This document shows positions 28,676 to 39,440 of a stretch of DNA of 64,000 nt, piece by piece. Location: NCBI RefSeq assembly GCF_019649055.1, contig NW_026570221.1:682001-746000 (forward strand), read 5' to 3'. The stretch comes from Paramacrobiotus metropolitanus. Lineage: Eukaryota > Tardigrada > Eutardigrada > Parachela > Macrobiotidae. Position 1 is the first letter of the stretch; each line of letters starts with the position of its first letter. Both the position numbers and the translations under genes were made by a program. Below the pieces are notes generated by a model. That model was not told where the DNA came from. It saw nothing but the letters and a program-made list of their open reading frames with translations, and made no database searches.

Positions 28676-31600
28676 ATGCACCTGTACGAGAATGCTGAAC
28701 GATCGGTGTACGCCTGGAACGCTGTGGATGTGGAGGATAACGGACGGGTAAAGCACGGCCACGTCGTCGACGTGGAAAAGAAAGGGTCGCGTGTGATCGT
28801 TGATTTCGGATGCCCGACACAGCAAGCAGTAGGGATGAAATGCGGGAAGGTCATCGACTGCTCCAAGTGTGATTACGAAGACTCGCGCAGAGGAGACGAC
28901 GTAGAAGTGCTGCTGCACGACGGCCCCGGTCGCCCGTGGACCTGGTATCCCGGCAGAATGCTGATTTCGGAGTTCAGGCAACTCCGTTCTGTCCAGCTGG
29001 TGGAGGTGCTGGTAGCCGGGGAGTGGCGTCGCGAACTGCTGCCCGGCGTTCAGATTAGGGATCCGCCAGGAGCAGCGTGCTTACGGGACTGCCTTATGCC
29101 GTGGAATTTCGTCACGGAGACATGCAGCGTGCCTAGCGGCTACTGGACTCTGGAGCCGTCGGCATCGGCGGTGGTGCTCCGGAAAATGGAACAGGAGCTC
29201 CAACTGCGAATTGTCAAGGTTCTCAGTCGGAAGATGCATTGTGTGCGGCGAGAAGGTGGCCATTTGAGGGACGAAGAAGTGGTAAATCGTTGTTATTTAC
29301 CAGTGACCGTTAATGTCATCAGGGACGTGGCGAGGTCAGAGATAAGAGCGCAATCGGATCTCCACGAATACGGACCAGAATACGAATCCCCGCCTCTTTT
29401 GTATACTTTGTGGCCCTAATCACTTCAGAATACTTTTGAAAAGCACAAACTTTCAGTCTTGAACCGTAACGCGTTTCCGGATTGATACGGACTTTGTCTG
29501 TCTTCTTGGAAGTTTAGCTTTTAAACTTCCCATTACGTAGATGAAAGATTGCTCTTTTGCAAGCCTAAAACAGCCTGCGAAATCTGTTTCAGGACTCGAA
29601 AAGAAATTTTATTGATAACAAATGGTGCATTGGATGTTAAAAATTTGAAAGTGGTACTGATAAATTATGATTGATATGAAAATTCGGAAAGCAGTTGGTC
29701 CGAGTCACTGCCGAGGGCAACTAAATAATTTACAGCCGCCGACATTGGTGCTTGCCTACTTCCGGTCTGTGTACATACCTGACATATCGGATGCCCTGAG
29801 CACGCTATCGCAGTCCGTATTCGTAGTGTTCAGTTTACGCTTTAATACGAGTAAAAAAAACCCTGGCACCGGATGCGGTTTTCGATCTTTTGTGTGAGGG
29901 GATGTATGATTTTTTCTCCCTGAGGAGGGGGTAGCGAGGCGCCTAACCTCCCTCACGAGACGGTCCTGGCTGTTTTTATTAGGTTGTCGTTTTTTACCAT
30001 TTCCATTATGTTTCTTTTTATCGTGTCATAGGCAGCTGTGTTTGAAAGAGAGCGAGAGAATCTTTTATTTTCCCATCAAATGTGCGAGAAAACCGACGCC
30101 TCGGATGGTGAGCCGAAGCGAAAAAAGCCGTTGAGAGTCGGTGAAAGCGGTTTGGCGCTGTTGCCTTTGGAAGTGCTGAAGGAGGTCTTCCATTCACTGG
30201 ACACCGTCGACCGCCAGCGCTTTCGTCGCACCAGTCCATTGTGGGAAACCCTTCTCACTTCGACCGAACTGCGCCAGGTTATGCGTGTAACACGGCAAAC
30301 GCCCTTCCGGTTACCGCACCCCGTACAGCTACATCGGGATTCCAATTACGCGATGTACTGCTGCTTCTTTAAGCACATCACGCGGGCCACCCGCACCATC
30401 TGCATCAGTGATATCGACGAGTACATCCTTAACAGCTGCACAATGAATGTTGCTGGTGAAGCGGTTGACGTTATTAGGAAAGCGCTCAACGCCGCCGGCA
30501 TCCGCCTCGACCGTTTGATCCTGCGCCGGCGATCGATGCAGTTTTCGACTGAGTCAAGCAATAAGTGTCCTCGCTGGAAATTAAGCCGGATGTCACGCGA
30601 CATGACCAAGAACATGTCTGGGCTGATTTCGTGCTGCGATCGGTTGATTTTGAAAGAATTCGGACTCACACTGGTAAACAAGGCAGGCGAGGCGGTGATG
30701 GGATTCAGTATTCCCGCTGCCGCCGTGGTCTTGGAGAGTGTCAATGAGGCGCAGATTGTGGACCTCCTCGAGGAACATCTGGAGTGCAATGCGCAGCCGT
30801 TGGATACGGAACGCATCGCCCACTGCATGGCCAGTCTCGCTGGCAGCCAGAAGAAAGCCAGGATTGTGAAGAAGGTACGGTATTCTCACGACAAGGAGTC
30901 CGTGTATATTATAGTGTGTTAAAACATGTGACGTAAGGTTCACTCAGATAAAAGAAGAGATACGAAATGTTATGAGGGAGCCCAGTTATTGCACCAGCCA
31001 TAGGGTCGCGGCTTTTTAGGCTTCAAATCGTACATCATTACGCACCGCTCAGCCCTTCGACACCAGCAAAATGCAGTTAACAAAGCTTGCTTCGTGACAC
31101 AGGCCTCACAGGTGATGTGGCTGGGACACATTCTAGACTGGGGATGCTGTGGGTCGGGGAACGTTCGATTAGGATACATTCAGGATATTCAACGGTCCAC
31201 CGCAGTCCTAAACTGGAAATAATTCTTAATAGTATAGAATTTTAGCAACAAGAATCCGCAACGAAGAAAACCCATTTCACGAAATAGTAGCTAAGACGGC
31301 CACATTTTGGGGTAAAATCTTTTCCTATTCCACACTGAATTGCTGTTTTTATTACCGAACTGCAGCGGCCAAATTCCATTAACTGAGACTTAACAGGCTA
31401 ACGGAGCGCATGCGTTCCCTTATGCGATGCACGTAGAATGGAATTACCGGCTACATGTGTCCGATAAATTCTGTCGGTCATTGTACGTTGTTTTCTAGCG
31501 TTGTGATGCCCGGAATCTAATGGTAATTCTGTAGATTTTCCGGGATTTTCAAAGCTGCGATCCGCGTCCGTCGGCACATTATCGAAATCACACGTGGACA

Positions 31601-31963
31601 ACGGACAGTGTGACCGCGGTGGACATGCACCAGCTGAACAAATTCTGCCTGAATGCCTTAGCGTGCTGCACGCACAAGTGGTGTCGAGCATACACACCGG
31701 ATGCCATCGCACATGTGGGGGCATCTAGCGATTCTGAATCCAACGAATCCGGATCTAGCGATGCCGAAAGTATCGCTTCCAAGTCCAGTCGTGAACTCAG
31801 CGATTCCAGCAGTGGACCCAACGACGTGAGTGACTCTGGAAGCGAATACAGTGATTCCGGCAGCGAAGCCAACGACTTCAGCGACTCTGAGAGGAAATAC
31901 AGTGATTCCAGCAGTGAGTCCGTCGGTGGTTCCAGTGAATCCAGCGGCGACGAATCCGAGTAG
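28676..31963 (+). CDS. Agenet/Tudor-like F-box protein, copy 2 (intact, 625 aa)
   Basis: Exons 28676-29281, 30032-30874, 31535-31963, all phase 0. It is a close paralogue of the gene at 18978. Exon 1 keeps MHLYENAERSVYAWNAVDVE, the VEVLLHDGPGRPWTWYPG unit and RELLPGVQIRDPP. Exon 2 keeps the basic patch EPKRKKPLR and an F-box (LPLEVLKEVFHSLDTVDRQ) followed by HITRATRTICISD and CCDRLILKEF. Exon 3 keeps CDPRPSAHYRNHTW. The Ser/Asp/Glu tail is 14 residues longer than in copy 1 because an SDS-rich unit with ERKYSDSSSES is preceded by an extra related unit. The same inferred role applies: SCF-type substrate adaptor, possibly nuclear. It has no visible disabling change and pairs tail-to-tail with the broken gene at 32685-34894. 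Confidence 0.8.
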
Positions 31964-32684
31964 TACTCAGTGAAAACATCTGAAGTTAGGCTTGTAGTTC
32001 ATTGAAAAGTAGAGAATGTTTCCGTTCAGCACCGAAATACTGCGAGCATGCTCACTAATCTTCATTGTTATATGTACTTTTACCAGTTGTTTTAGCCGAA
32101 AATTTGTATCATCATGCGTTATAGGCATCCGATCGCCCGGTAGGGCAGGGAAATGTAGTTTTTGTCTTGTGGGCTGTAAAAACTGCCTTCTTCTTTTCAG
32201 TTTTTATTCATTTACATGGATTAATTCCGGCTGGAGCGCGTCTCGTTGCAGTTTTACGCGATATGTGTTATCGATTCAAGCGAAAACACATAATATCGAA
32301 GCATGTGCATGAAAGTTTGCGAATGCTGTTACTAGTATACGGTATTTTATATCGTGAATTGGCTCCCTTGTAAAACTTTGATTAGAAAAATCAAAAAACA
32401 GAAATCTACAAGTTCATTTTAGGTGGCAAAAGAGCACTGTTTTACTTTCCAAGAACGAATGGTTTATGGTAGATTAATCGATTTGCCTGATTATGGTTCG
32501 GTAACTTTTGCCAATTCTTTTCAATAATATGATATTCGTTAACAAAAAAGAGAAACCATGCTCATTCTCCGGTTTAAATTATGTTGTCAGCTAGTCAATC
32601 TAGAGAAAACCAATATGATATTATCATCGTGAGCTTGACCATTTGCACGGGATTAGTGTAGTCCCGGGGCAAACTGTACGAGCG
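31964..32684. other. Spacer between convergent genes, pair 2
   Basis: A 721-bp AT-rich convergent spacer, alignable with 22450-23109. Expected to hold 3' UTRs; nothing else was recognised. Confidence 0.6.
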
Positions 32685-34894
32685 CTACGTTTTAGCTTCA
32701 TGTGCTGATTCTTCTTCTGATCCTTCGACGCTGTCGCTGGGTGGCGAGGACCAATCTGTGAAATTACCGACGTGGCAGGACAACACATATCGGCAAAGTT
32801 TATTTAAACGGCGCGCGTCCAACTCGTCCGTATTGTCCAGCAACCACTCTCGGTCCGTATACTGCGCAGATGGACGCGGATCATCAACTTGACACATGTA
32901 CAAAATCTGCAAGAATTCCAAACATTTCATTCGACACGTGCTTTACATAAAAGAAAACCAAACGCAAGTGCGTTCTAACTCTACGCCTGCGTGAAAAGCC
33001 GGTAAGTACATTAACTAAATTGCCGTAGAAACGGTCGCCTTTTCCTCCATTCAGTCGTGCCGTCCGCCGCGTCAGTCGGTCCAAATCCACATGCTCGTCC
33101 CAACACAAATGTTTTTCGTAGAAATCATACCAGTCCACCGCATCGAAGGTTTTCAGCGGGAACACAGCAAAAGGAATGTGGAAATCCATGTCTGGCAAAG
33201 GATTAACATCTACCGCAACGCTAAAGGCCAATTAGAAATCCTTCCAAATCAGCCGCTCACAACAAGATTTTAGCTGGGCATACATATCATAACTGCCGTT
33301 TCGTAGACATTATACATATCCACCGCACTGAAGTTTTCTAGCGGGAAGACAGCAAAAGGAATGTGAAACTCCATGTCGGGAAGATGATTAACATCTACCG
33401 CAATGCTAAAGGTTAGAGAGAAATCTTTCCAAATCAGCCGCTCACAACAAGATTTTAGCTGGACATACCCTTCGCAGCTGCCGGCAGAGTAATCCCAGAC
33501 AGAATTATCTTCTATTGGCATGGAAATATATCGTTTGTACATTATTAACCGGTCAATGCGGATGTTGGATGCTCTTAACACTTTCCCGATGTACACGATC
33601 AGTTCGCCCGTAACAGTGGCGCTTTCGTGTTCAAATCCGTCCTCGCGTTCGCGGTCGTCAGTGGCATCCCGAATGCAGATGGTCCGCGTGGTGGGCGTGA
33701 TGTGCTTGAAGACGCAAGCATATGCGGCGTAATCGCTCGGCAATTTGCCATATACATCGTTCTTCAGCGAGATGCAGACTTCTCTGCACAGTTCCTCCAA
33801 TCTCATTCCACAGGTGACAGACGCGTCGGCAACGCAAGCGCTCGATGGTGTCCAGTGACCTTAAGATCTCCGCAACAATCTCCGGTGGTAAAGCTAAGCA
33901 ACCCACTTCGTCGATTCGCAAGGGCTGCTTTCGCTTAGTCTTTTCCACATATTCAGTTATTTCCGTCTCCTTGGGCTTTGCGTCTCGCTCTGCTTCATTC
34001 CACAATTCAGCCTATATAATGATGTAAAGGGGGCCGTCAGCACACTGACAAGTGACAACCATAATTCACCTTAGCTTAACACATTAATATCGACCGAAGC
34101 GGGAACGCCCAGGCCAAGCAAAGCTCGTACTTCTATGGCCAAAACTGTGGCTGTACTGTGCCACAACTTACTGAGTCTTCTTCAGACACCGGGGATTCGC
34201 TACTTCGTTGCAGATAGGTTATCGTCTGACTGAGAACCGCCAATATTCGTAAACCCTTTCCGTCGTTTTCTTCCTTTCCGGACACGTTCTCGAGCTTCTG
34301 CCGGAACAAATCTCTCGCTGCCGGTTCAGCCGTTGTCCAATAGCCTGGAGGCACGCTGCACGTTCGGATGATGAAATCACCTGGTCGAACCATCCCTAGC
34401 TGAAGGTCTTCACCCGATGGCGGCGGACATATCTGCTCGTAAGGAAGCAGTTCACGTGCATGCACCCCGCCCACCATGACCTCCACCGGTACCAGCGCGT
34501 AGTCACTCAAAGCCTCAAAGCCGGACAAAATTAGTTTGGCGGGATACCATTTCCAGGACTGATCGAGATGGCTGCGCAACAGCACCTGTACATCTTCATA
34601 ATCGTCTCCGGCCGGGACGCTGCAGAACTCATTCTCTCTTGTTTCTGTTGCTGGTTGCGCCTCGCAGGGGTTAAACACTTTTCCGTATTCGACCAGTACG
34701 GAGTGCTGCGTTGCGCATCCAAAATCGATAATCAGTTGGGGCAGAGCCCCTGTAGTGTCGTCCAGCCCGATGACGTGGCCCACTTGCAGCACTCCGTCCA
34801 CGTCCACGTTCACCGCATTCCAAGCGTTCAGCGATTGTTTCGTTGGTTGCCAGGAAGGATGGCAGCCATCCGGTCTTAATTCATAAATGTACAT
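32685..34894 (-). pseudogene. Agenet/Tudor-like F-box gene, copy 4, exon 2 broken
   Basis: Exon 1 (34894-34172, 241 codons) is open and starts MYIYELRPDG with NAWNAVNVDVDGVLQVGHVI and ends at a GTAAGT donor. Exon 2 (34011-33010) has KRKQPLR and an F-box (LPPEIVAEILRSLDTIERL), but just after WNEI about 8 nt are missing relative to copy 3, shifting the frame. Later a block of about 190 bp containing CCERLIWKDF and DMEFHIPFAVFP is tandemly repeated, with a frame change at the junction and a TAA in the second repeat (near 33232). Exon 3 (32906-32685) still reads DDPRPSAQYTDREW and an acidic tail. A full-length product is not possible from this copy; the intact exon 1 could still make an Agenet-only protein. 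Confidence 0.78.
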
Positions 34895-36693
34895 GCTGGC
34901 TAAAGACGAGGTGCAATCGATGAAACTTCTGTCGAGAATTAGAAATACCCATCAAAGAGAACAGAATGCTTAACGCAGTCTATCTTATCGCGCGACACCG
35001 GTTATCGTTTTCTTATCACACCAGTGCGTTCGTCGGACTGTTCGCGCTGATGAACTGGCCTCCGTCTAGTTAACTGTTTTACAGTACTCTAGTAAGTCCG
35101 TTACAAAGTCTTGAAAATGTTATTATCAACGAATCAGTGGTAATATTTAGGAGCACTTCCCAGATGGCCAATGCATAACCGTTCTGATGCAAAGCACGGT
35201 TTGGTAGCTGAGCTTGCATCGCGATAATTTTCTCAGACATTTTAGACACAGCTTGATCTTTAAACATTTTAAGCATATTCCACTACCTGTACATAAACGA
35301 ACATTCCTTGCCTGAAACAAAAACACTGTTCGTCGCATTGTGTATACAAATTGGACCTTTCGGTCAATTATAGAATTTTCAATGTTGTACCAGAACCAGC
35401 TGTTTTCAGGTTTTGCTTTCTTGAAGCCTATAACTTATTGCATGAAAAATGTACACAATAATTATGATGTGCGTGATGGTTTGCATGTTATACATTGTAG
35501 TGTATGCAGTATGTACGTATGTACTCGTACAATTAATGTTGTACGAGTATTTCGTGAATGTAGATAAGTACTGTAAGTAATGCGCCGTAGCAACGGGACA
35601 GCAATGTCCCGTGTTGTTGATAATTATGTAATGATTAATTTTATTTACCGTATATGGCTGGTTCCTAACGAGCTGGCTCATAATACAGTAAAATCCCTCT
35701 ACTACATACACCCTCCGTTCCCAGCTTTCTGAGTGTTGTAGAGAGGTGTATGTTACATAGGGGCTCTACCCCTGGGGGCGGTCGTAAACTTACTACCCAG
35801 GGGCTGCCATGTGTTGGTTAATAGTAACTAAGCAAGGTGCCGCTGACGTTTTGTTTATTCGTTTTATGATATTCCTAAAAAAAGGCTCTGCCGCCTCTGT
35901 TTTGCATACCTTTTCAAAAAACTACCGTATTACTGGCAGTTTATCCTTCAGAATGATCCGGTGTTCTTTAATTTTTGATCCCTTTTGCTGTTTTTTTTGT
36001 CAGATCTGGTCAAAGCCAGTAGAATACACTAAGCCTCGAAGCTGATCTTATCAGCAAAGCGGAGCTCCGCTGAGTTAGCATACGAGTCTACGGAGAAACG
36101 GCTGAAAAAGTTGTTTAAAAAATCGTATTAAATCAGCCATCCAAAATACGCAGGTGTGTTGCACGGTGGCCACCTGAAAGTTAACGTTATCCAGTTTTCT
36201 ATGCACTGATCAAGTATGCTTTTTCAAACCATGAATTTTAAAGAATTTTCGTAGCGAATATCCATTCATCAAAATGTGAACGCACATAACCTGAATTCAG
36301 AAAGACAATATCGGGCGATGAATGGGATGAATAGGGCGTTTGCCAAAACATCCTGTATTACTTTCCTGGTTTAGTTATAATTTTTTTCAAAAGCTACATC
36401 CGTTTCGCCACATTGTTTTGTACACCTGGTACTGCAAGCACATCCCTCTATCTTGAACGGGGAATTACTTACGAATTAATTTTCACCAACCATCAAAGGA
36501 GGCTGGTCTGAGCTCCCTTCAAATCAGCGGAGTTGGCTTGAGGACGTGACCGTGTTATATGCCTGCTTCCAGGCTTTGTATATTCTACTGGCTTTGATCT
36601 GGTACATATACCTAGTTCAGAAGGAGCTGATTTCTTTTTTTCCACATCATTTGCTTTCTGCCTCTTGACGCATTTTTAAACTGTCAGACAAGA
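34895..36693. other. Intergenic between pair 2 and pair 3
   Basis: The first 170 bp correspond to the upstream region of copy 3. There is an 8-bp hairpin ACGGGACA/TGTCCCGT near 35596-35615. A pogo-like remnant lies at 35686-35800. Short frames exist but none has family resemblance or coding character. Confidence 0.5.
35686..35800 (+). mobile_element. Possible pogo/Tigger-type DNA transposon end
   Basis: The stretch begins TACAGTAAAATCCCTCTAC and contains an inward imperfect inverted copy (GAGAGGTGTATGTTACATAG), plus CCCAGCTTTCTGAGTG-like sequence. CAGTAAAACCTCT-type ends recur in pogo-like elements, which target TA. The opposite end was not found in the window, so this is at best a fragment. 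Confidence 0.3.
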
Positions 36694-38714
36694 ATGCACC
36701 TGTACGAGACTGCTGAACGATCTGTCTACGCGTGGAACGCCGTGGACGTGGAGCACTGGAGATGGACGGTATGCTGCAGTACGGCCATGTCATCGGCCTG
36801 GAAGAGAGCGACAGCATCCCGCCGCGTCTGATGGTCGACTTCGGCTGCCAGCAGGCAGACCTTGTGCCCTATGGGGAGATCTGGGATTGCTCCACTAATC
36901 GAAGCAGCAACGTGCACGTTGGCGCCCCAGAGGAGGTGCTTCTGCATGCCGGCCGAAATAGCCCTTGGAAATGGTACCCCGGGAAATTGCTGATTGGGTC
37001 GTTCAAGCACCTCAAAAATATGGCGCTGGTGGAGGTTTCGATGGGCGGACAGTCTGACCGCGAATTGCTTCCCCGCGTACAAATCCGAGATCCACCTGAC
37101 CCGACCGTCAAGCCATTACTCCTTGCGACGGGTCATTACGTTATGCGGACCTGCAGTGTTCCTAACGGCTACTGGGCTCCACATCCGTCTGTAGCGGCGT
37201 CGCTGCTTCGACAAATAGAGTGGCACCAGAAGCTGCGATTTCTCAAGGTTTCAAGGCAGACGATGCTTTATGTGCGACACAGCCACCGAACGAGTTCGCG
37301 CGATGAAGATTCACTAATCGTGATTCGGTGTAAAAGCGTAGATGGTAGTTGTTTGAATCAAACTCTTATCGGTAGCCCGTCAATTTGCTGAGCGATATGC
37401 TGCTGCTTAACACAACCTGCTGACCACCAGATTGCCGACCGACAATTCGCTTTTCTACAATTTTTGTGCTCGAATTTTTGCTGAAACTATTTTGTTGACC
37501 TACAGCTTGTTGACCGGCAGCTAGTTCTGGTATGTTTCAGAAGCTGTTTCGTTGGCTATCGAAATGTAATCAGCAAAGTGCTGGTGTCCAGCTAAAGGTC
37601 GTTCAGCAAGCTGTCGATCATAAGCTGTCGGTGTGCCCTTTTTTGTTATGTTGCTTTCTGTTACTGTAGGGACTGGTGTTCGAAAGAGAAAGAGTTGTGC
37701 GTGCATTTGGCCTGGAATTACCCAAGGAAAACGAACAGCCGGACGACGGCTGTGAGACAGAGCAAAAGGGACCGTCAAGTGTCGGTGAAGGCGGTTTCTG
37801 GGTGTCCCTGGATGTGCTGCAGGAGATTTTCCAGTCGCAATTCTGACGTCGACGGAGCTGTGCCAGGAAGTGCATGTATGGCGCCGGCAGCCCAGCCCTC
37901 CACGGCAAGTGAAGTGGGACTGCAATTACGCTATATACGCATGCCTCTTCAAGTACGTATTGTAACGAGAGTAATCGAATGACCGCCTTGTTTACAGTAT
38001 TGTTGGTTTTCTTTACTGTTCATTGGTTGTTGTTCTCACCGTGTAACTGAGTGATTTATCCTTCTCTTTCTCTACACTTTTACCGGGTAAATGTCTAAGA
38101 GAATGGAACAGACTTTTCATTAGAAAAAGACGTGAATGGATGCTTGCCCTGCTTGTTTTAGCTTGTAACCCGTGCTTGTACGCTTGTTGATTAAATGCCT
38201 GAAAACGACGTTGCTTTGGTTGACTCCTCGGGATGATGCACACATCATCCCGCTCGTCCTTGTCACCGTAAACCTACTTCCGATTCACTGCTGAGCTCAC
38301 GCCCGGCAGTGCCGACATTTCCATCAACAGCCGACATAACCTCGTGGTACGGTCAACATGCCAACCCACTAGAACGCCGGCATAACCGCCCGCGTTACAG
38401 TATTTAACGCCCGCCATCCGCACAATCTGCATTCGCGGTAGCCCACCTCTCCGCACACAGGCCAACCGAATCCTTGTCGATGATGACGAAACCGCGAGTG
38501 GACGCTGGACTCTATAGCCGAGGTGGAGGTGGACCAGCTGAACCGGGTGTGTCTGCACGCCTTGTGGCGCTGCGTGCAGGAATGGTGGCTAGCATCCGCG
38601 GATGGCAAGCCGCCCTCCGTTCAGTCCAGCGATTTCATTAGTCAACGCATCCGTACTAGCGAAGAAGCCCTTGAGTTCGAGATTGAAGCGTGTGGAATTC
38701 AAGATTTTTATTAG
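36694..38714 (+). pseudogene. Agenet/Tudor-like F-box gene, copy 5, degraded
   Basis: Exon 1 starts at ATG 36694 (MHLYETAERSVYAWNAVDVE). An apparent 8-nt insertion right after VDVE shifts the frame, and the remainder (EMDGMLQYGHVIGLEE, VEVSMGGQSDRELLP) reads in another frame to about 37391. The usual donor at the exon end is not seen. Exon 2 resumes at 37670 (LVFERERVVRAFG) but has lost most of the F-box: it reads VLQEIFQS and then jumps to sequence past the F-box with a stop at once. It fades out near 37960; another scrap resembling TICIRG lies near 38400-38450. Exon 3 remains recognisable at about 38505-38714 (EVEVDQLNRVCLHALWRC). It is a pseudogene unless exon 1 or exon 3 pieces have been adopted elsewhere. 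Confidence 0.75.
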
Positions 38715-39187
38715 GCTTGCTATTACGAAGTGAATATTTATGATTATTTTATTGGTTATTACTACTGACTGATTATTTTATTTAAATTACTACTAATTAC
38801 TAATTTTTATTCAGCTTATTCCATTTTTCGACAGAACAGTGTAAGAGGAGGAGCACCAATGGTATCGTAGCGGTGATTTCATCGTTAGTTGACGATGCCA
38901 GAGTGGCAAGATCATTCTAGTGAATAGACGTGAATGTGGAGGCTTTTTCTAATTATGCTAGTCCATACTCCAAAAAGTTGTACATCAAATCGTAGTCCTA
39001 AAATGGGAACTACGAATTACGATTTATACAACATTCCTGGTTGCGGTTTCCAGGATGTTGTAGCAATGTTGTGCAATTTCTACTTTCAGCAACACTTTCC
39101 GACCATACTTCAGCCACAACTAAAATTTAAGCCAACCCAGCACAGACCCGATTGGTTTGTACCGGGCCCAGACTCAACCTCTGACTC

Positions 39188-39440
39188 TGATTCTGACCAC
39201 TCAAACTTTGACTCTGACTACTCAAAGTCTGACTCTGACTACTAAAAGTCTGACTCTGATTCTGAAGGTTTCTGAAAGTTTCTTAGGTTTTCTTAGGGTT
39301 TCTTTAGGTTTTTCTTAGGTTTCTTAGGTTTTCTTAGGTTTTCTTAGGTTTCTTAGGTTGCTTAGGCTTGTTAGGTGTCCTGCTGCGGTCAGAGTCAGAC
39401 TTTGAGCAGTCAGTGTCAGAGTTTGAGCGGGCCTTTGTAC
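39188..39440. repeat. Palindromic centre of pair 3 with TTTCTTAGG minisatellite
   Basis: A plus-strand stretch at about 39188-39240 (repeats of GACTCTGACTACTCAAA) is matched on the opposite strand at about 39385-39440, inside the exon-3 tail of the minus-strand gene. Between them lies a run of TTTCTTAGG/TTTTCTTAGG units (about 39290-39360) that encodes the Lys/Pro end of the minus-strand protein. The plus-strand arm lies in a 103-codon frame (38934-39245) ending in a Ser/Asp tail, perhaps the displaced tail of copy 5. Confidence 0.6.

Larger units (their letters stand above)
27105..35065. repeat. Segmental duplication, copy B
   Basis: Second copy of the 16785-26100 block in the same orientation, with the carbonic anhydrase tail remnant, a plus-strand Agenet-F-box gene and a minus-strand one. 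It lacks the three insertions seen in copy A. Divergence varies along the block: exons differ by several percent by eye, while 30809-31420 is almost identical to its counterpart. Confidence 0.8.

Noticed and set aside
38934-39245. 103-codon plus-strand frame ending in a Ser/Asp repeat as an independent gene
   Set aside because: The tail matches the inverted arm of the copy 6 tail, so it is more likely a displaced part of degraded copy 5.
39290-39360. TTAGG-like telomeric repeat
   Set aside because: The units are TTTCTTAGG with irregular spacing, internal to a gene end, and not a uniform TTAGG array; a minisatellite is the better reading.
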